Part shown: in pieces, positions 44,767-54,063 of the stretch
Layout of the letters: each line of letters opens with the position of its first letter
Numbering within the stretch: the first letter of the stretch is position 1
Assembly: GCA_965368335.1 (NCBI GenBank)
Contig: CBDUMN010000003.1
Span: 1 to 64,000, forward strand
Direction: 5' to 3'
Length of the DNA: 64,000 nucleotides
From: CBDUMN01 sp965368335
GTDB lineage: Bacteria; Pseudomonadota; Alphaproteobacteria; Rhodospirillales; JAPHRK01
Made by a program: the position numbers and the translations under genes
Notes under the pieces: generated by a model
What the model was told of the DNA's origin: nothing
The model's database searches: none
The model's input: only the letters and a program-made list of their open reading frames with translations

Positions 44767-45657
44767 CTACTTACCGTTTTTTAGCCCATCGATCATGTAG
44801 ACTAAAATATACCTTTCATGCCCCTGTTCCTGATACCACCCCCGGTGGGCTCCGGCCTGATCGGAGAGTATTAAGGCACCCTTTTTGGCCAACGCATGAA
44901 CCCTTCTTGCACGGTTAAAAAACTCATAGAAGGCATAGATACAGCCCGTACGATCGCCAATTTTCTTATTGATGGCACGCAGCTTTTCTTCCTTGTGAGT
45001 CCCTAGAGCATAGGAGTAGGGGCCATCGTCGACGGTCTCCACGTCGGTTAGGTAGACGAAGGCTTTTAACCCTCCATAGGCCCGGTCGTAATGCCACCCG
45101 GCGCAATCGCCCATCGAGCGACGCAAATAAAGATTGGGATTATCAAAACACCACTCCCGATCATCATAACCACTAATGATCGCCGGAATGAAAGAGCCGG
45201 GGCCATGCTCTTCTACAATTTCCTTACTTTCTTCGGACAACAACCGATGGACATTAAAAATATCGATAAATCCAACATCAGGCACAGCCCGTACGTTAAT
45301 GCCGGCAACACCTTCCTTGTCCCGCATTTCGGCATACCCCGGCGCAATGTTTTTTGGCGAGATAAACACACGTTCATCGGAAAATTCTTTATCGCCGTTA
45401 ATGGGCTCGTCGTACTCCGCAAGCGCCGTATCGACTTCCTCCCTGAGTTTGGCGACCTTATCCTCTGTCATAAAATTTTCTACGACGACAAAGCCATGGT
45501 CCAAAAAAGCCTGTTTGATGCCCATGAAGAACCCATTTTCAGCACGCCTCTCCCAATCGTAAACATAAGGCGTATCCTTTAACGGCTCACAACCCGCCAT
45601 CTCCTCAAAGGCGATATCCATCACTTCAAAAAGATCGTCGGTTGAAAGGGTTCTCAT
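44767..45657 (-). CDS. phytanoyl-CoA dioxygenase (PhyH) family oxygenase
   Basis: A 296-residue Fe(II)/2-oxoglutarate-dependent oxygenase. The metal triad is seen as His189-Tyr-Asp191 in GWHYDRAYGG and His271 in AGAHRGWYQ; a basic residue for 2-oxoglutarate follows in GHERYILV. PhyH relatives hydroxylate fatty acyl chains, amino acids and sugars. In this cluster a sugar substrate is possible. Its start overlaps the stop of the upstream methyltransferase gene by four bases, so the two are coupled. Confidence 0.8.
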   Translation of the reverse strand: MRTLSTDDLFEVMDIAFEEMAGCEPLKDTPYVYDWERRAENGFFMGIKQAFLDHGFVVVENFMTEDKVAKLREEVDTALAEYDEPINGDKEFSDERVFISPKNIAPGYAEMRDKEGVAGINVRAVPDVGFIDIFNVHRLLSEESKEIVEEHGPGSFIPAIISGYDDREWCFDNPNLYLRRSMGDCAGWHYDRAYGGLKAFVYLTDVETVDDGPYSYALGTHKEEKLRAINKKIGDRTGCIYAFYEFFNRARRVHALAKKGALILSDQAGAHRGWYQEQGHERYILVYMIDGLKNGK

Positions 45658-47426
45658 TCCTCTTTCCCTCTTGCTTGATTATTTTTAACAAGGATTTGGT
45701 CACGCCGTTGTTTGAATTTCTCAATATCACCGCCCGTCGGCTTTGGAATCTCGGGAACCGTACCGGGGACCGGAGCCGTTTGCCGCTTTTTCGAAACCAA
45801 AAGGCTGGTAATTCCAACCCCCCCAATACTTTCGCCAGGGATGTTTTTTTGCTGGATAAAATTATGGCGGCGGAAGCCATGGGTAGTTGCCGCCTCTTCA
45901 ATAAGCCAGGAAACGAAACCGTCTTCGCCCCCTTTAATCAAAACAATCGAAGCTTCTTCAATGGGGCCTTCCATTAGGTTACGCACGATGGCTTCATCCG
46001 TGCCTCCCTCACCAAAAACCAGAACACTTGGCTGCTCGACAAGTCGAACTCCAGCCAAGTCCTGCTCCAGACACTCGATTTCAGATCTACTTAAGAAATT
46101 GGAGAAGTGGCTCCAATAGCCATTTTTACTGGATTTTTTAAGGCCATACTCACCAGCCGGGGCAAGAAAAAGCCTGACCTTCTTGAGCAAATCCGGCCGC
46201 TCCGAAAGATACATCAGCAGCCAAGTGGCAATTTCGGGATTGGAGAGCACCGAATAGCAAAAACCGACATGCTGCGCCCACCAGAGAGTTTCTCTCCCAT
46301 CCCCGTAAACCAATAAAGTATCGGTTGGCAAGAGATGCCGCCCTAACCAGTCAAGGGCGGGTAGCGCATGTTCCGGCACATCAAAGGCAACCCGATGGCG
46401 CTCTGAAGCAGAGAACCGATCAACAAGTGATTCCACCGGCTGGTTCAACTCACCCGGCTTGAATTTGCTCTTACCGCCAGTGGCGGCGTCTTTTTCTATT
46501 TTCTCAGCTTCATTGAGCCTCGCGTGAAGTTCAAAAACTTGGCGGCTCAACTTCTCAATCAATGGCTCGGCCATTTCCGGCAGGAACGACATTGGCTCAA
46601 CCAAAGGCACTCCCGGTTTGCGCTGGAAAAGCGAACGGATGTAAACCCCTTTACCAGTCGGGTCGTCAATGGCGGCAAAATCAAGCGCCACCCCTTTGCC
46701 TATCACGTCAGTAGCCGGGTTGCCATCCACCCGCAGCGCTTTCTCTTCCAGCCAATCGAAGTTACCGCAAAGGCTCGAAAGGGTTTTCGGTGAAAAGAAA
46801 TTGATATGGCCGTGTCCATAGCGTCGTCCGCCAGGCTTCCGCCCAACCATTTCAACGACCTCTTCCTCATTAGGCACCTCGATATAGAGATGCCCCCCCT
46901 CTTTAAGCAAAGGAGAAAGACGGGCAATCCAATATGAAGGAGGATAAACATGCTCTAACACATGCGATAACGTTACGAGATCGAACGCACCATCCAGATC
47001 GCCCGAAAACAGGGTCTCACTTTCCAAACGACTGACACCGTTGATCCCATCAATCATCTTTTGGAGCTTCTTGTCCTCTTCGACAGCCGTGACTTCAGCC
47101 CCCACTTCTTTCAAAAAGAGAGAGAGAGTTCCATATCCGGCGCCGAAATCGAGCACCTTCAAGCCCGTGAGAGGGGCTCCATTCTTTTGAATGAAATCAG
47201 CCTGCTGCCTAGCCCGAAGGAGCATAAACTGCAGGCGTTGCGCCGTTCCTAGCTCATTTTGGGAAGAGCGATAATCGTCACTATAATACCGGTTCAGAAC
47301 AGCCCCGGAGACAAAAGATATTTGGATGAACCCACAATTATTACACTTGAGAAGGTCTGCACCAAAATCAGGATGTGGCCAAAGTGTCTGATGATTTGTT
47401 TCTCCACAAACTTCACATTGGCTCAT
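45654..47426 (-). CDS. zinc-ribbon class I methyltransferase, long form
   Basis: A 590-residue protein. The N-terminus has CxxC pairs at residues 4/7 and 28/31 (CEVC, CNNC), like the zinc-binding domain before sugar C-methyltransferases. The SAM loop is VLDFGAGYGTLSLFL (about residues 91-105), followed by LSHVLEHVYPPSYWIARLSP. The C-terminal half (about 330-590) has Rossmann-like DTLLVYGDGRETLWWA and is not recognised in detail. It may act on a sugar nucleotide. It is coupled to the PhyH gene by an ATGA overlap. Confidence 0.72.
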   Translation of the reverse strand: MSQCEVCGETNHQTLWPHPDFGADLLKCNNCGFIQISFVSGAVLNRYYSDDYRSSQNELGTAQRLQFMLLRARQQADFIQKNGAPLTGLKVLDFGAGYGTLSLFLKEVGAEVTAVEEDKKLQKMIDGINGVSRLESETLFSGDLDGAFDLVTLSHVLEHVYPPSYWIARLSPLLKEGGHLYIEVPNEEEVVEMVGRKPGGRRYGHGHINFFSPKTLSSLCGNFDWLEEKALRVDGNPATDVIGKGVALDFAAIDDPTGKGVYIRSLFQRKPGVPLVEPMSFLPEMAEPLIEKLSRQVFELHARLNEAEKIEKDAATGGKSKFKPGELNQPVESLVDRFSASERHRVAFDVPEHALPALDWLGRHLLPTDTLLVYGDGRETLWWAQHVGFCYSVLSNPEIATWLLMYLSERPDLLKKVRLFLAPAGEYGLKKSSKNGYWSHFSNFLSRSEIECLEQDLAGVRLVEQPSVLVFGEGGTDEAIVRNLMEGPIEEASIVLIKGGEDGFVSWLIEEAATTHGFRRHNFIQQKNIPGESIGGVGITSLLVSKKRQTAPVPGTVPEIPKPTGGDIEKFKQRRDQILVKNNQARGKEE

Positions 47427-47598
47427 CTGATCTTTGCTCCCTGTTGATAGCTCTTTCTACCCTTTAACAGCTTACGATAAGGTTGAAAGCGACCAAAAAA
47501 ATTATCCGTAGTAGAAAAATATCTCAGATTTTGGGCAGAGCTATTTCTTACTCCATTCTCAAGAACCCTACCCCCACAAGCCCCGTTTAGCCCATCAA

Positions 47599-48279
47599 TT
47601 ATAGATGACGCTGCTTCGCAGGGTTTCCATAAACAACGGCGCCCGACGGCACATCCTCAACCACCACAGCGCCACACCCAACGACGGCACGGTCACCAAG
47701 CGCCAAACCCTGGCGGATAATTGCCCCAGCACCGACAAAGGCTAAACGGCCGACCGTTACACCACCAAGCAAGCAGGCCCGCGGCGCAATGTGCACATGG
47801 TCCCCAACCCGGCAATCATGTTCAACGACAGCCGCCGTATTGACGATGACGTTATCGCCGAGACAACTGTTGGCATTGATGACCGCACGCGGAAGCACCA
47901 CCGTCCCCTCGCCTAACTTTGCAGATGGCGAAACGACCGCGGAATCATGAATGACCGTCAGAGGCGAAAGCCCCGCAGAGATCGCTTGGGCAAAAAGCTT
48001 TTCACGTTGTTGATTATCAATTCCGCCCCCGAGCCCCAACACAAACCAATGAAATCCATTGGCCACAGCGTCGCTTAGCACCTCGTCACCGCCAATGACA
48101 GGCAACCCATGGGCGGCGCCTTGAGCCTGGAGTTTTTTCTTTGAATCGAGAATGGCGGCTGTGCTCAGAAATTCCTTATGGGCAGAGCTTTGAAAAGCGT
48201 CCAGCACCACGCCTGCATGCCCACCACCACCAATGATGACCAGCCGCCCCTTGGAGACCTTGCCGCCGATATCGCCCAT
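47599..48279 (-). CDS. PglD/NeuD-type sugar acyltransferase
   Basis: A 226-residue protein with an N-terminal Rossmann motif VIIGGGGHAGVVLDAF and a C-terminal left-handed beta-helix of hexapeptide repeats (AVVSPSAKLGEGTVVLPRA onward), including the catalytic-type His in VVEHDC. This is the PglD/NeuD class that N- or O-acetylates amino sugars or nonulosonic acids using acetyl-CoA. In legionaminic acid synthesis an LegH/PglD-type enzyme acetylates the 4-amino sugar. AGGA precedes the ATG. Confidence 0.9.
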   Translation of the reverse strand: MGDIGGKVSKGRLVIIGGGGHAGVVLDAFQSSAHKEFLSTAAILDSKKKLQAQGAAHGLPVIGGDEVLSDAVANGFHWFVLGLGGGIDNQQREKLFAQAISAGLSPLTVIHDSAVVSPSAKLGEGTVVLPRAVINANSCLGDNVIVNTAAVVEHDCRVGDHVHIAPRACLLGGVTVGRLAFVGAGAIIRQGLALGDRAVVGCGAVVVEDVPSGAVVYGNPAKQRHL

Positions 48280-48295
48280 AATTTTCCTGGGATCG

Positions 48296-48328
48296 CCAGC
48301 CGTTATAATCCACTTAAATAACGGCTGG
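48296..48328. repeat. 11-bp perfect inverted repeat between the FlaF-like and PglD genes
   Basis: CCAGCCGTTAT (48296-48306) pairs perfectly with ATAACGGCTGG (48318-48328) around an 11-base loop. It lies 13 bp from the 3' end of the FlaF-like gene and about 17 bp before the PglD start codon. No T-tract follows, so it may be an operator, an mRNA processing hairpin or an attenuator rather than a simple terminator. Confidence 0.55.
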
Positions 48329-48341
48329 AAACCGTTCTAAC

Positions 48342-48686
48342 CTAGCTTCCTTCGAGGAAACCTTCGGAAATTTGGAGATTGATATTGATGAGGGTGTCCA
48401 AGGACTCGGAGGGTAATTCGACACCATGTTTCATAACGGTTTCTGCAACGAATTGGCTCAAACGAACCAAGTTCCCTGTTGTTTCTTCGGAAAGCCCATT
48501 GTCTGCCCGTTGCGCCAAAAGCCGAATGGCAATCCAGGTTTCCATGTTCTTTTCAAGCGCCGCCGCGAGCAGTCCTTGATCTTCCCGGGCATTATCCATC
48601 AGAACCGCGGCTTCAGATAACTGGTAAGCACTTTCTTTCGGTGCGTTTTCTTCCATTCCCGCGAAGGCCATTGATTCGTCTGCCAT
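48342..48686 (-). CDS. FlaF-like protein
   Basis: A 114-residue protein that resembles FlaF. It shares the pattern LxxALEKNMETWIAIRLLA and LDTLININLQISEGF with the clear FlaF at 61083-61523, which has AAVRINWQLWTILQAEL and LDVLININRELAAGL. FlaF acts with FlbT to control flagellin synthesis or secretion in Caulobacter. This copy is away from flagellin and next to the glycan genes. I chose the ATG at 48686 after AGGAAGGGG; an open frame runs upstream to 48755. Confidence 0.7.
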   Translation of the reverse strand: MADESMAFAGMEENAPKESAYQLSEAAVLMDNAREDQGLLAAALEKNMETWIAIRLLAQRADNGLSEETTGNLVRLSQFVAETVMKHGVELPSESLDTLININLQISEGFLEGS

Positions 48687-48833
48687 ACTGACACCCCTTC
48701 CTATTAATGCCGTGTCCGGCCCACCTGTTTCACTGGCCGTCACGATACGCCGCACGATGCGGGATCAATCGACCATTACACGAGGTAGTTTACCTGATTC
48801 CTATGGCAAATCAACGCTCTCGCAAACTATCGA

Positions 48834-50351
48834 CTATTTCAGCAGCTCCGGATAGCGGCGCAGCATCCCAGTTGAAATGCGGGAGAGCAAGCCGACATGG
48901 TAGGGATCGGCAACTTGTCGATATTCAGCCTGCATATCATCTTCTTCCCGACTAGGCTCAACGCCATCTAAACGATCCATCATTTCAACAACTGCTTCAC
49001 GCAATTCTTCCGACGTATTATCAACCACCTCAACCCCGTAACGCTCCAAGAACAATGGCTCGGTAGCCCCGAAAAGCGGGGCCTTGAGGCTCTCTGTCGT
49101 GCTCATAAGTTCACCCGTATCCTTTTTCTTTAGGAGTTTGGGCACGAACATATCTCCACTACAGAAAGGCCACCAGCCAAGCGGGAACCAGTTGGTCCCA
49201 AGACTCGGGACGCCAAAATTCGGCGGCAAGGCGCTCGGTCCAGAGGCCATACCTAAGAAAAACCGGCTTTCACCGATGAAAAATACATCCATCCACTTTT
49301 CCCGGACATCGCCGCAGGCATGATCGATCACCCTATCCATTTTAGGTAAAGGCTCCATGGAAGGATCGCCAATACGGACAACCCAGCCGCCACGGCGAGT
49401 GATTTCCTCGATTGCAGGCAAGTAGCTCTCAACCTTGGCATTGCGGAAAACGTTGTTATTCCAGGGAACGTCTTCATCGAAGAAACCGGCTTCACGCACA
49501 TGCATGCTGACAAACCAAGCATCATCGGGCATGCCGCAATTTTTAAGAAAAGCGTAGCCCTTTTCCTTATGTTCTTCCTTGACCTTCAGAAGCGGCGGGC
49601 GTTTCTGCTTTTCCCATATTTCCTGAACCGCCCGGTGCGCCAGCATCCGATTCATCGTACGCCCGTCGGGCAATTCATAATAATCGGTATAGACCCAGTT
49701 ATCGCGATATCTCGCAGATGCCTCGGCAATCTCCTCCTCACTAAAACAGACATCGATATGCTCTTGCCAATATTCAGCGAAGTCCTTGTTGACCAAGACA
49801 TCGTTAGGCGCGAGCAAAACCGCCTTTTCCCCATCGATCAGACCAAGCTCCCGGCTTTTCAGATAAAGGTCCATGCGGTGCCCCATTTCACCAAAAAAAC
49901 GGCATATCAGCTTGTGGGGTTCAAGCAAATGGGTCACAGGCTCTTGCGCCTGATCCGACACCTGTCGCGCTTGCTGGTAAATCGCCGCATTGCCCCGGCG
50001 ATAGAGGTCATAGGCATCCTCTTCCTGACCAATACGAAAGAGTTCATCGCCCAAATGGTAGATGAAATGTACTGATCCGGGCAAAGTCCTGATGGCGATC
50101 CGATAGATATCCGCAGCCATTTCCGGATATCCCTTAACCGTGCATATGCCTCCCAAACGCTCAAGGATGCTGCGCGTATATTCATCCTTCTTGCCAAACG
50201 ACAAAGCTTTTAAGAGATACGGCTCACCATGAATGAAGGTTTTGCGAATTGCCGAAAGATACAGCCCCATCCTGGCATTGCTCTCATAGCCATCTGGGTC
50301 TTTTTCATAGAGCTCGAAAAGCTCGGTTGGATTTTCATTAATGAGGGACAT
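48834..50351 (-). CDS. TIGR04372-type putative glycosyltransferase with TPR-like N-terminus
   Basis: A 505-residue protein. Residues about 1-150 are helical with TPR-like spacing (AADIYRIAIRTLPGSVHFIY, GDELFRIGQEEDAYDLYRRG). The rest has AWFVSMHVREAGF, GGWVVRIGDPSM and FFLGMASGPSALP, matching a family of putative glycosyltransferases found in surface-glycan loci (TIGR04372). The activity is predicted, not proven. It lies at the upstream end of the minus-strand glycan block and has an open 319-bp intergenic region behind it. Confidence 0.7.
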   Translation of the reverse strand: MSLINENPTELFELYEKDPDGYESNARMGLYLSAIRKTFIHGEPYLLKALSFGKKDEYTRSILERLGGICTVKGYPEMAADIYRIAIRTLPGSVHFIYHLGDELFRIGQEEDAYDLYRRGNAAIYQQARQVSDQAQEPVTHLLEPHKLICRFFGEMGHRMDLYLKSRELGLIDGEKAVLLAPNDVLVNKDFAEYWQEHIDVCFSEEEIAEASARYRDNWVYTDYYELPDGRTMNRMLAHRAVQEIWEKQKRPPLLKVKEEHKEKGYAFLKNCGMPDDAWFVSMHVREAGFFDEDVPWNNNVFRNAKVESYLPAIEEITRRGGWVVRIGDPSMEPLPKMDRVIDHACGDVREKWMDVFFIGESRFFLGMASGPSALPPNFGVPSLGTNWFPLGWWPFCSGDMFVPKLLKKKDTGELMSTTESLKAPLFGATEPLFLERYGVEVVDNTSEELREAVVEMMDRLDGVEPSREEDDMQAEYRQVADPYHVGLLSRISTGMLRRYPELLK

Positions 50352-50471
50352 AATAATTCAGGTCAAATGAGCCTCTATCTTTTTATATCCTGCCGCTTTC
50401 CAAAATATTAAAGCTATCTTCCCAGGGGCAAGGCTCATAAACGGAGACCTCATTGTGCAGGCATTTTCCTA

Positions 50472-50572
50472 AGGTCAGGCCCCATTAATTTGATCCATTC
50501 CGCGCCCTGTCTCCTTGCCCTCGGCTAAATCGAATGAACAGAATTGCATCAGATTAATTGAGTCCTGACCCT
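50472..50572. repeat. imperfect inverted repeat, REP/MITE-like remnant
   Basis: In the 319-bp gene-free gap 50352-50670 the left arm GGTCAGGCCCCATTAATTTG (within 50472-50496) is mirrored by the right arm (50546-50572), which on the other strand begins GGGTCAGGACTCAATTAATC. The arms are about 25 bases long, imperfect, and 50 bases apart. Ends of this GGTCAG...ATTAATT style are known around small REP-type elements. The first 110 bases of the gap hold nothing I recognise; the last 100 hold a promoter-like sequence. Confidence 0.5.
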
Positions 50573-50613
50573 AATATTAAATTTCCATCTGCAATACTCC
50601 GCCTAAGAGTTCG

Positions 50614-50643
50614 TTAAGAACAAACGGGCAAACTCGACATAAT
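50614..50643 (+). promoter_or_regulatory. sigma-70-like promoter before 50671
   Basis: TTAAGA (50614-50619) and CATAAT (50638-50643) with an 18-base spacer stand 27 bp before the ATG at 50671. A seven-codon open frame (ATG at 50651, MALRVAA) ends by overlapping that start codon as ATGA, which could couple translation since no strong ribosome site is present. Confidence 0.35.
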
Positions 50644-50670
50644 GGTAACTATGGCATTACGCGTCGCCGC

Positions 50671-51861
50671 ATGATCTCTCTTGACCCTCTCCATCAAGCT
50701 TTGCGCAACAATCCTTCCGACCAATCCAATTGGATAAAACTTGGATTGGCCTTACTGCAGCTTGGTTGGCGTCAAGAGCTATTCAAACTCTGTCAAGTCC
50801 GCCAGGACCAATTCGGCGACGGTCCCCTTCTGTTGTTTACGATGCTCAACCATGCATCGACCCCTCAACTGAAACGCCGGATAGTCCAAATGGCCAATGA
50901 TTCTCCGGCAGGGACACCGCTCACCATTATTTTTGATTTTTTCGCCGGTTGCCTCACACTGCTTGAAGGTAATCCTCGCAGTGGATTTAGCTTTTTAGAT
51001 AAAGCCGCCAGGAGTGCGGTCAATTTTGGAAGCCTGTTTCGGGATCACGAAAAGCTATCGAACATTATCATCCAACATTTTTTGATCAGGCCGCCTGCTG
51101 ATGTAGCCGAAACGGACCTTTCGTGGCCCCATACCGAACTCCCCCCTCTTGAGTGGGGAACGTCGGCACAGCAGCATCAAAAAATCGAAAAAAATCTGGT
51201 CATCATGGCCTGCTGCAACGATACCTACCATCGTCGCTTTGGCGAGGAATTCATCAAAACTCTTTCGCCTTATGGCCACATCCATATCCACGTCGCCAAC
51301 GCATCTGTAGAGATGCGGGAAGAATTGGAAAAGGATGCGGAAAATAAAGCCTTAAGCTACTCTTATGAAGACTCCGGTTCCCATGGAATCGGCCATTACT
51401 ACGCCGTCATGCGGTTCCTCAACGCACGGGCGATTATGGAGTTCTTTAACCAGGATCTCCTTATTTTAGATATCGACTGCGAGAAAGTGTCGAACTTACC
51501 TGAACTCATCGAGGCCTCACAAAAGCACGATGTGAGCTATTTCAGAACCGGCAACTACATGCCCTGGCTCGACCACCACGCAGCTTATATGTATCTAGCG
51601 CAAACGGCCGGAGGACAAGCCTACGCTTCGCGCCTAAGGTCCTATATTGCCTCGAAACTAAACAAAGCCTGTTGGATGCTCGACCAATCATCCATGTGCT
51701 CTCTTTATAATTTTTATCTAAGCACCGATTTTCATGACGGGAAAACACCGGTCGATCTGCATACTTTCAAGCAGTCTGACGGATACGATTTCTGGTCCTA
51801 TTTTCAGCCAAGCGGAACTGCTGAAGAAAAATGGGAATATCGCCTACAAAAAAACGATTGA
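50671..51861 (+). CDS. putative glycosyltransferase with TPR-like N-terminus
   Basis: A 396-residue protein. Residues about 1-60 look like one or two TPR helices (NWIKLGLALLQLGWRQELFK). The C-terminal part (about 170-396) begins NLVIMACCNDTYHRRFGEEF and contains QDLLILDIDCEKVSNL, a D-x-D-like stretch after a beta strand that recalls nucleotide-diphospho-sugar transferases. I cannot name the family. It is a lone plus-strand gene converging on the GT41-type gene. Confidence 0.5.
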   Translation: MISLDPLHQALRNNPSDQSNWIKLGLALLQLGWRQELFKLCQVRQDQFGDGPLLLFTMLNHASTPQLKRRIVQMANDSPAGTPLTIIFDFFAGCLTLLEGNPRSGFSFLDKAARSAVNFGSLFRDHEKLSNIIIQHFLIRPPADVAETDLSWPHTELPPLEWGTSAQQHQKIEKNLVIMACCNDTYHRRFGEEFIKTLSPYGHIHIHVANASVEMREELEKDAENKALSYSYEDSGSHGIGHYYAVMRFLNARAIMEFFNQDLLILDIDCEKVSNLPELIEASQKHDVSYFRTGNYMPWLDHHAAYMYLAQTAGGQAYASRLRSYIASKLNKACWMLDQSSMCSLYNFYLSTDFHDGKTPVDLHTFKQSDGYDFWSYFQPSGTAEEKWEYRLQKND

Positions 51862-51942
51862 TCGGAGGAAGAGGATTTCCCATTTCCGACAGACTCGGTC
51901 GCAGCCCATGGAATATATTGCTCGCACAAGCAAGAAACCCGC

Positions 51943-53865
51943 TCATGAGCCCCCCTTGCCAATTGGGCCAGGTCTCAGCCCCTCTCCATAATGTTTCCAC
52001 ATGGTTAAATACAGGGTTTCGAGGTTCCTGACCTTTGCAGTTGTATCGAACAAGGGGTGGGTTTTTCTGTTTTCAACAACACGATATTTTAGTTTCCGCA
52101 GCCGACCGATATCTTCAACGATTTCCAGAACAAGATTTTCATACGCCTCAAGATCAGACGCGATAAGTTCTTCCAAACCATGCGAACAAAGAAGGCTCTC
52201 GGAAACTCTGGAAGCAAAATGGCTCCCAGCAATGGCGACGACCGGGATACCGGCCCATAAGGCGTCCGTTGTCGTGGTGTGCCCCGTATAGATCCGCGTA
52301 TCGAGTGCCAAATCGGCCAAAGCAATACGCGCCAGATGCTCAGGCTTTGAAAGCTTATCGGCGAAAATCAAGCGATTGTCTTCTATCCCTGCGGCCCGCG
52401 CCTGGGCCTTTAAGTTTTTTTCAGCTTCTCGGTTATGGCCGAACAGCCAAAGTACGCTTCCTTGAATTTGATGGAGCAAAGACATCCAGACGGAAAACAT
52501 CTGCCTGTCGATTTTATATGTCTGACAGAAGCAGCAAAATACCAATGCATTTTCCGGCAAACCCTGTGAAGCTCGACTTAGCAATTGAGGGCCCACAGCC
52601 TGTTCATTATCGGTTGGCCAGTAGGTCCCCTCAAGATAAGCGGGGGCTTCCGTGAAGAATGGGACATCGCTGGCCGGGCAAACGATGTCATCAACAAGTA
52701 CGTAGTCGAGGAAATCCCCCCCACAGGTACCGGGATAGCTAAGATACCCTACCTGCAACGGGGCTGGCCGTAATGCACAAATTTCGAGTCGCGAGCCGTC
52801 CGTATGCCCCGTCAAGGCGATGAGGATATCAATACCGTCTCGATTGATCCGTTCCGCCGCTTCTCCATCGTTCAAACCAGCAACATCGACAAAGCGGTCG
52901 CACGATGCGGTTATCGCTTGGCGGTGAGGACTTCCGTCATCGGGACCGAAAGAATAGGCAAACACCTCAAAAACATCCCGGTTATGCTTGCCATAAAGGC
53001 CTGCCGTATTATGGGCGGTGGGGTGATCGTAAAAATTTCCACTCAAATAGCCGATCCGAAGTTTCCCTCCATGGAAGCCACTCTGGTTAAAGGAAACCCG
53101 CTGGCGAATGGGCGCCAATTTATCGACCATCTCCGTCGACCAAGCTTTGGCGACTTCCAAATTTCGCTCTGGATGTGCACTCCTGGCGATACTCATAAAC
53201 GGCGTTTCTCCAGGGCGTTCGCCATCGGCCAGGGCCTTAACAGTTTGCTCTTCCATACGCGCCTCAACCTGTTCCATCTCCTCCCAGGAGCAGGTTTTCT
53301 GCAGAATATGGAAAAGTTGCGCAACGGCATCACGATCATCAGGCACACAGGAGACAACCTGATTCAGCATTTGCTTTGCTTCCCCAAAACGCCCGAGAAG
53401 CTCCAGGGCGCAGCCCCGATTGTAAAGGGCGGCGCAATTATCAGGAGCAAACTCAAGGGCTTTGTCAAACCGGCCAAGCGCCTTTTCTAGTTCCCCCATT
53501 TTGAGATAAACGCCACCCAGATTAAGATTTAATACAGGGTTCTCGGGGGCAAGACTCAAGGCCTCTTTAATAACGGACTCGGCACACGTAAGATCGCCAC
53601 GGGCAATCAGGGTCAAACCGAGATTAACCGACGCTTCACTGAATGATGGATTAATCTCGAGCGCCCTACGATAATGTGCTTCTGCTTCGGCATACCTCCC
53701 CAAATCTGACAAGGCATTACCTAGATTGCTAGGCACAGCTGCCGATTGCGGCGCAAGCTCCATAATACGCTTTAACAGATGTATGGCCGCCTCCGCCTCC
53801 CCTGCGGCCCTAAGCGCGCTGGCCTTCTCAAAAAGAACCGCAAGATTGTCTTTCGGCATGTCCAT
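51943..53865 (-). CDS. TPR protein with O-GlcNAc transferase-like (GT41) domain
   Basis: A 640-residue protein. Residues about 1-200 are TPR repeats (SAAVPSNLGNALSDLGRYAE, SEASVNLGLTLIARGDL, AALYNRGCALELLGRFGEA). Residues about 270-640 are the SPINDLY/OGT catalytic region: KLRIGYLSGNFYDHPTAHN, DILIALTGHTDGSRL, LQVGYLSYPGTCGG and DTRIYTGHTTTTDALWAGIPV. GT41 enzymes attach a sugar to Ser/Thr of proteins and use the TPR part to choose substrates. Bacterial members can modify flagellins or adhesins. Confidence 0.88.
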   Translation of the reverse strand: MDMPKDNLAVLFEKASALRAAGEAEAAIHLLKRIMELAPQSAAVPSNLGNALSDLGRYAEAEAHYRRALEINPSFSEASVNLGLTLIARGDLTCAESVIKEALSLAPENPVLNLNLGGVYLKMGELEKALGRFDKALEFAPDNCAALYNRGCALELLGRFGEAKQMLNQVVSCVPDDRDAVAQLFHILQKTCSWEEMEQVEARMEEQTVKALADGERPGETPFMSIARSAHPERNLEVAKAWSTEMVDKLAPIRQRVSFNQSGFHGGKLRIGYLSGNFYDHPTAHNTAGLYGKHNRDVFEVFAYSFGPDDGSPHRQAITASCDRFVDVAGLNDGEAAERINRDGIDILIALTGHTDGSRLEICALRPAPLQVGYLSYPGTCGGDFLDYVLVDDIVCPASDVPFFTEAPAYLEGTYWPTDNEQAVGPQLLSRASQGLPENALVFCCFCQTYKIDRQMFSVWMSLLHQIQGSVLWLFGHNREAEKNLKAQARAAGIEDNRLIFADKLSKPEHLARIALADLALDTRIYTGHTTTTDALWAGIPVVAIAGSHFASRVSESLLCSHGLEELIASDLEAYENLVLEIVEDIGRLRKLKYRVVENRKTHPLFDTTAKVRNLETLYLTMWKHYGEGLRPGPIGKGGS

Positions 53866-53981
53866 TTATTGCTGCAGCCATTTTTCATTGTGTGATGAAC
53901 AGCACAGCCCCATATTTGGCAAAATCCTATGATAATTAACGCAAAAGCAACCAAGCGCCTGTTAAGAATAAGTGTAATATC

Positions 53982-54010
53982 TTTACCAGTTGCCCTGAAA
54001 GAGCTAAAAT
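53982..54010 (+). promoter_or_regulatory. sigma-70-like promoter before 54064
   Basis: TTTACC (53982-53987) and TAAAAT (54005-54010) are 17 bases apart in the divergent 198-bp gap, about 53 bp before the start of the gene at 54064. No sigma-54 match was found in this gap. Confidence 0.35.
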
Positions 54011-54063
54011 ATCTTTTGGCTCAACGAGTTAATTGAAGGCTGGAAGATAGAGACGGAACCGCC

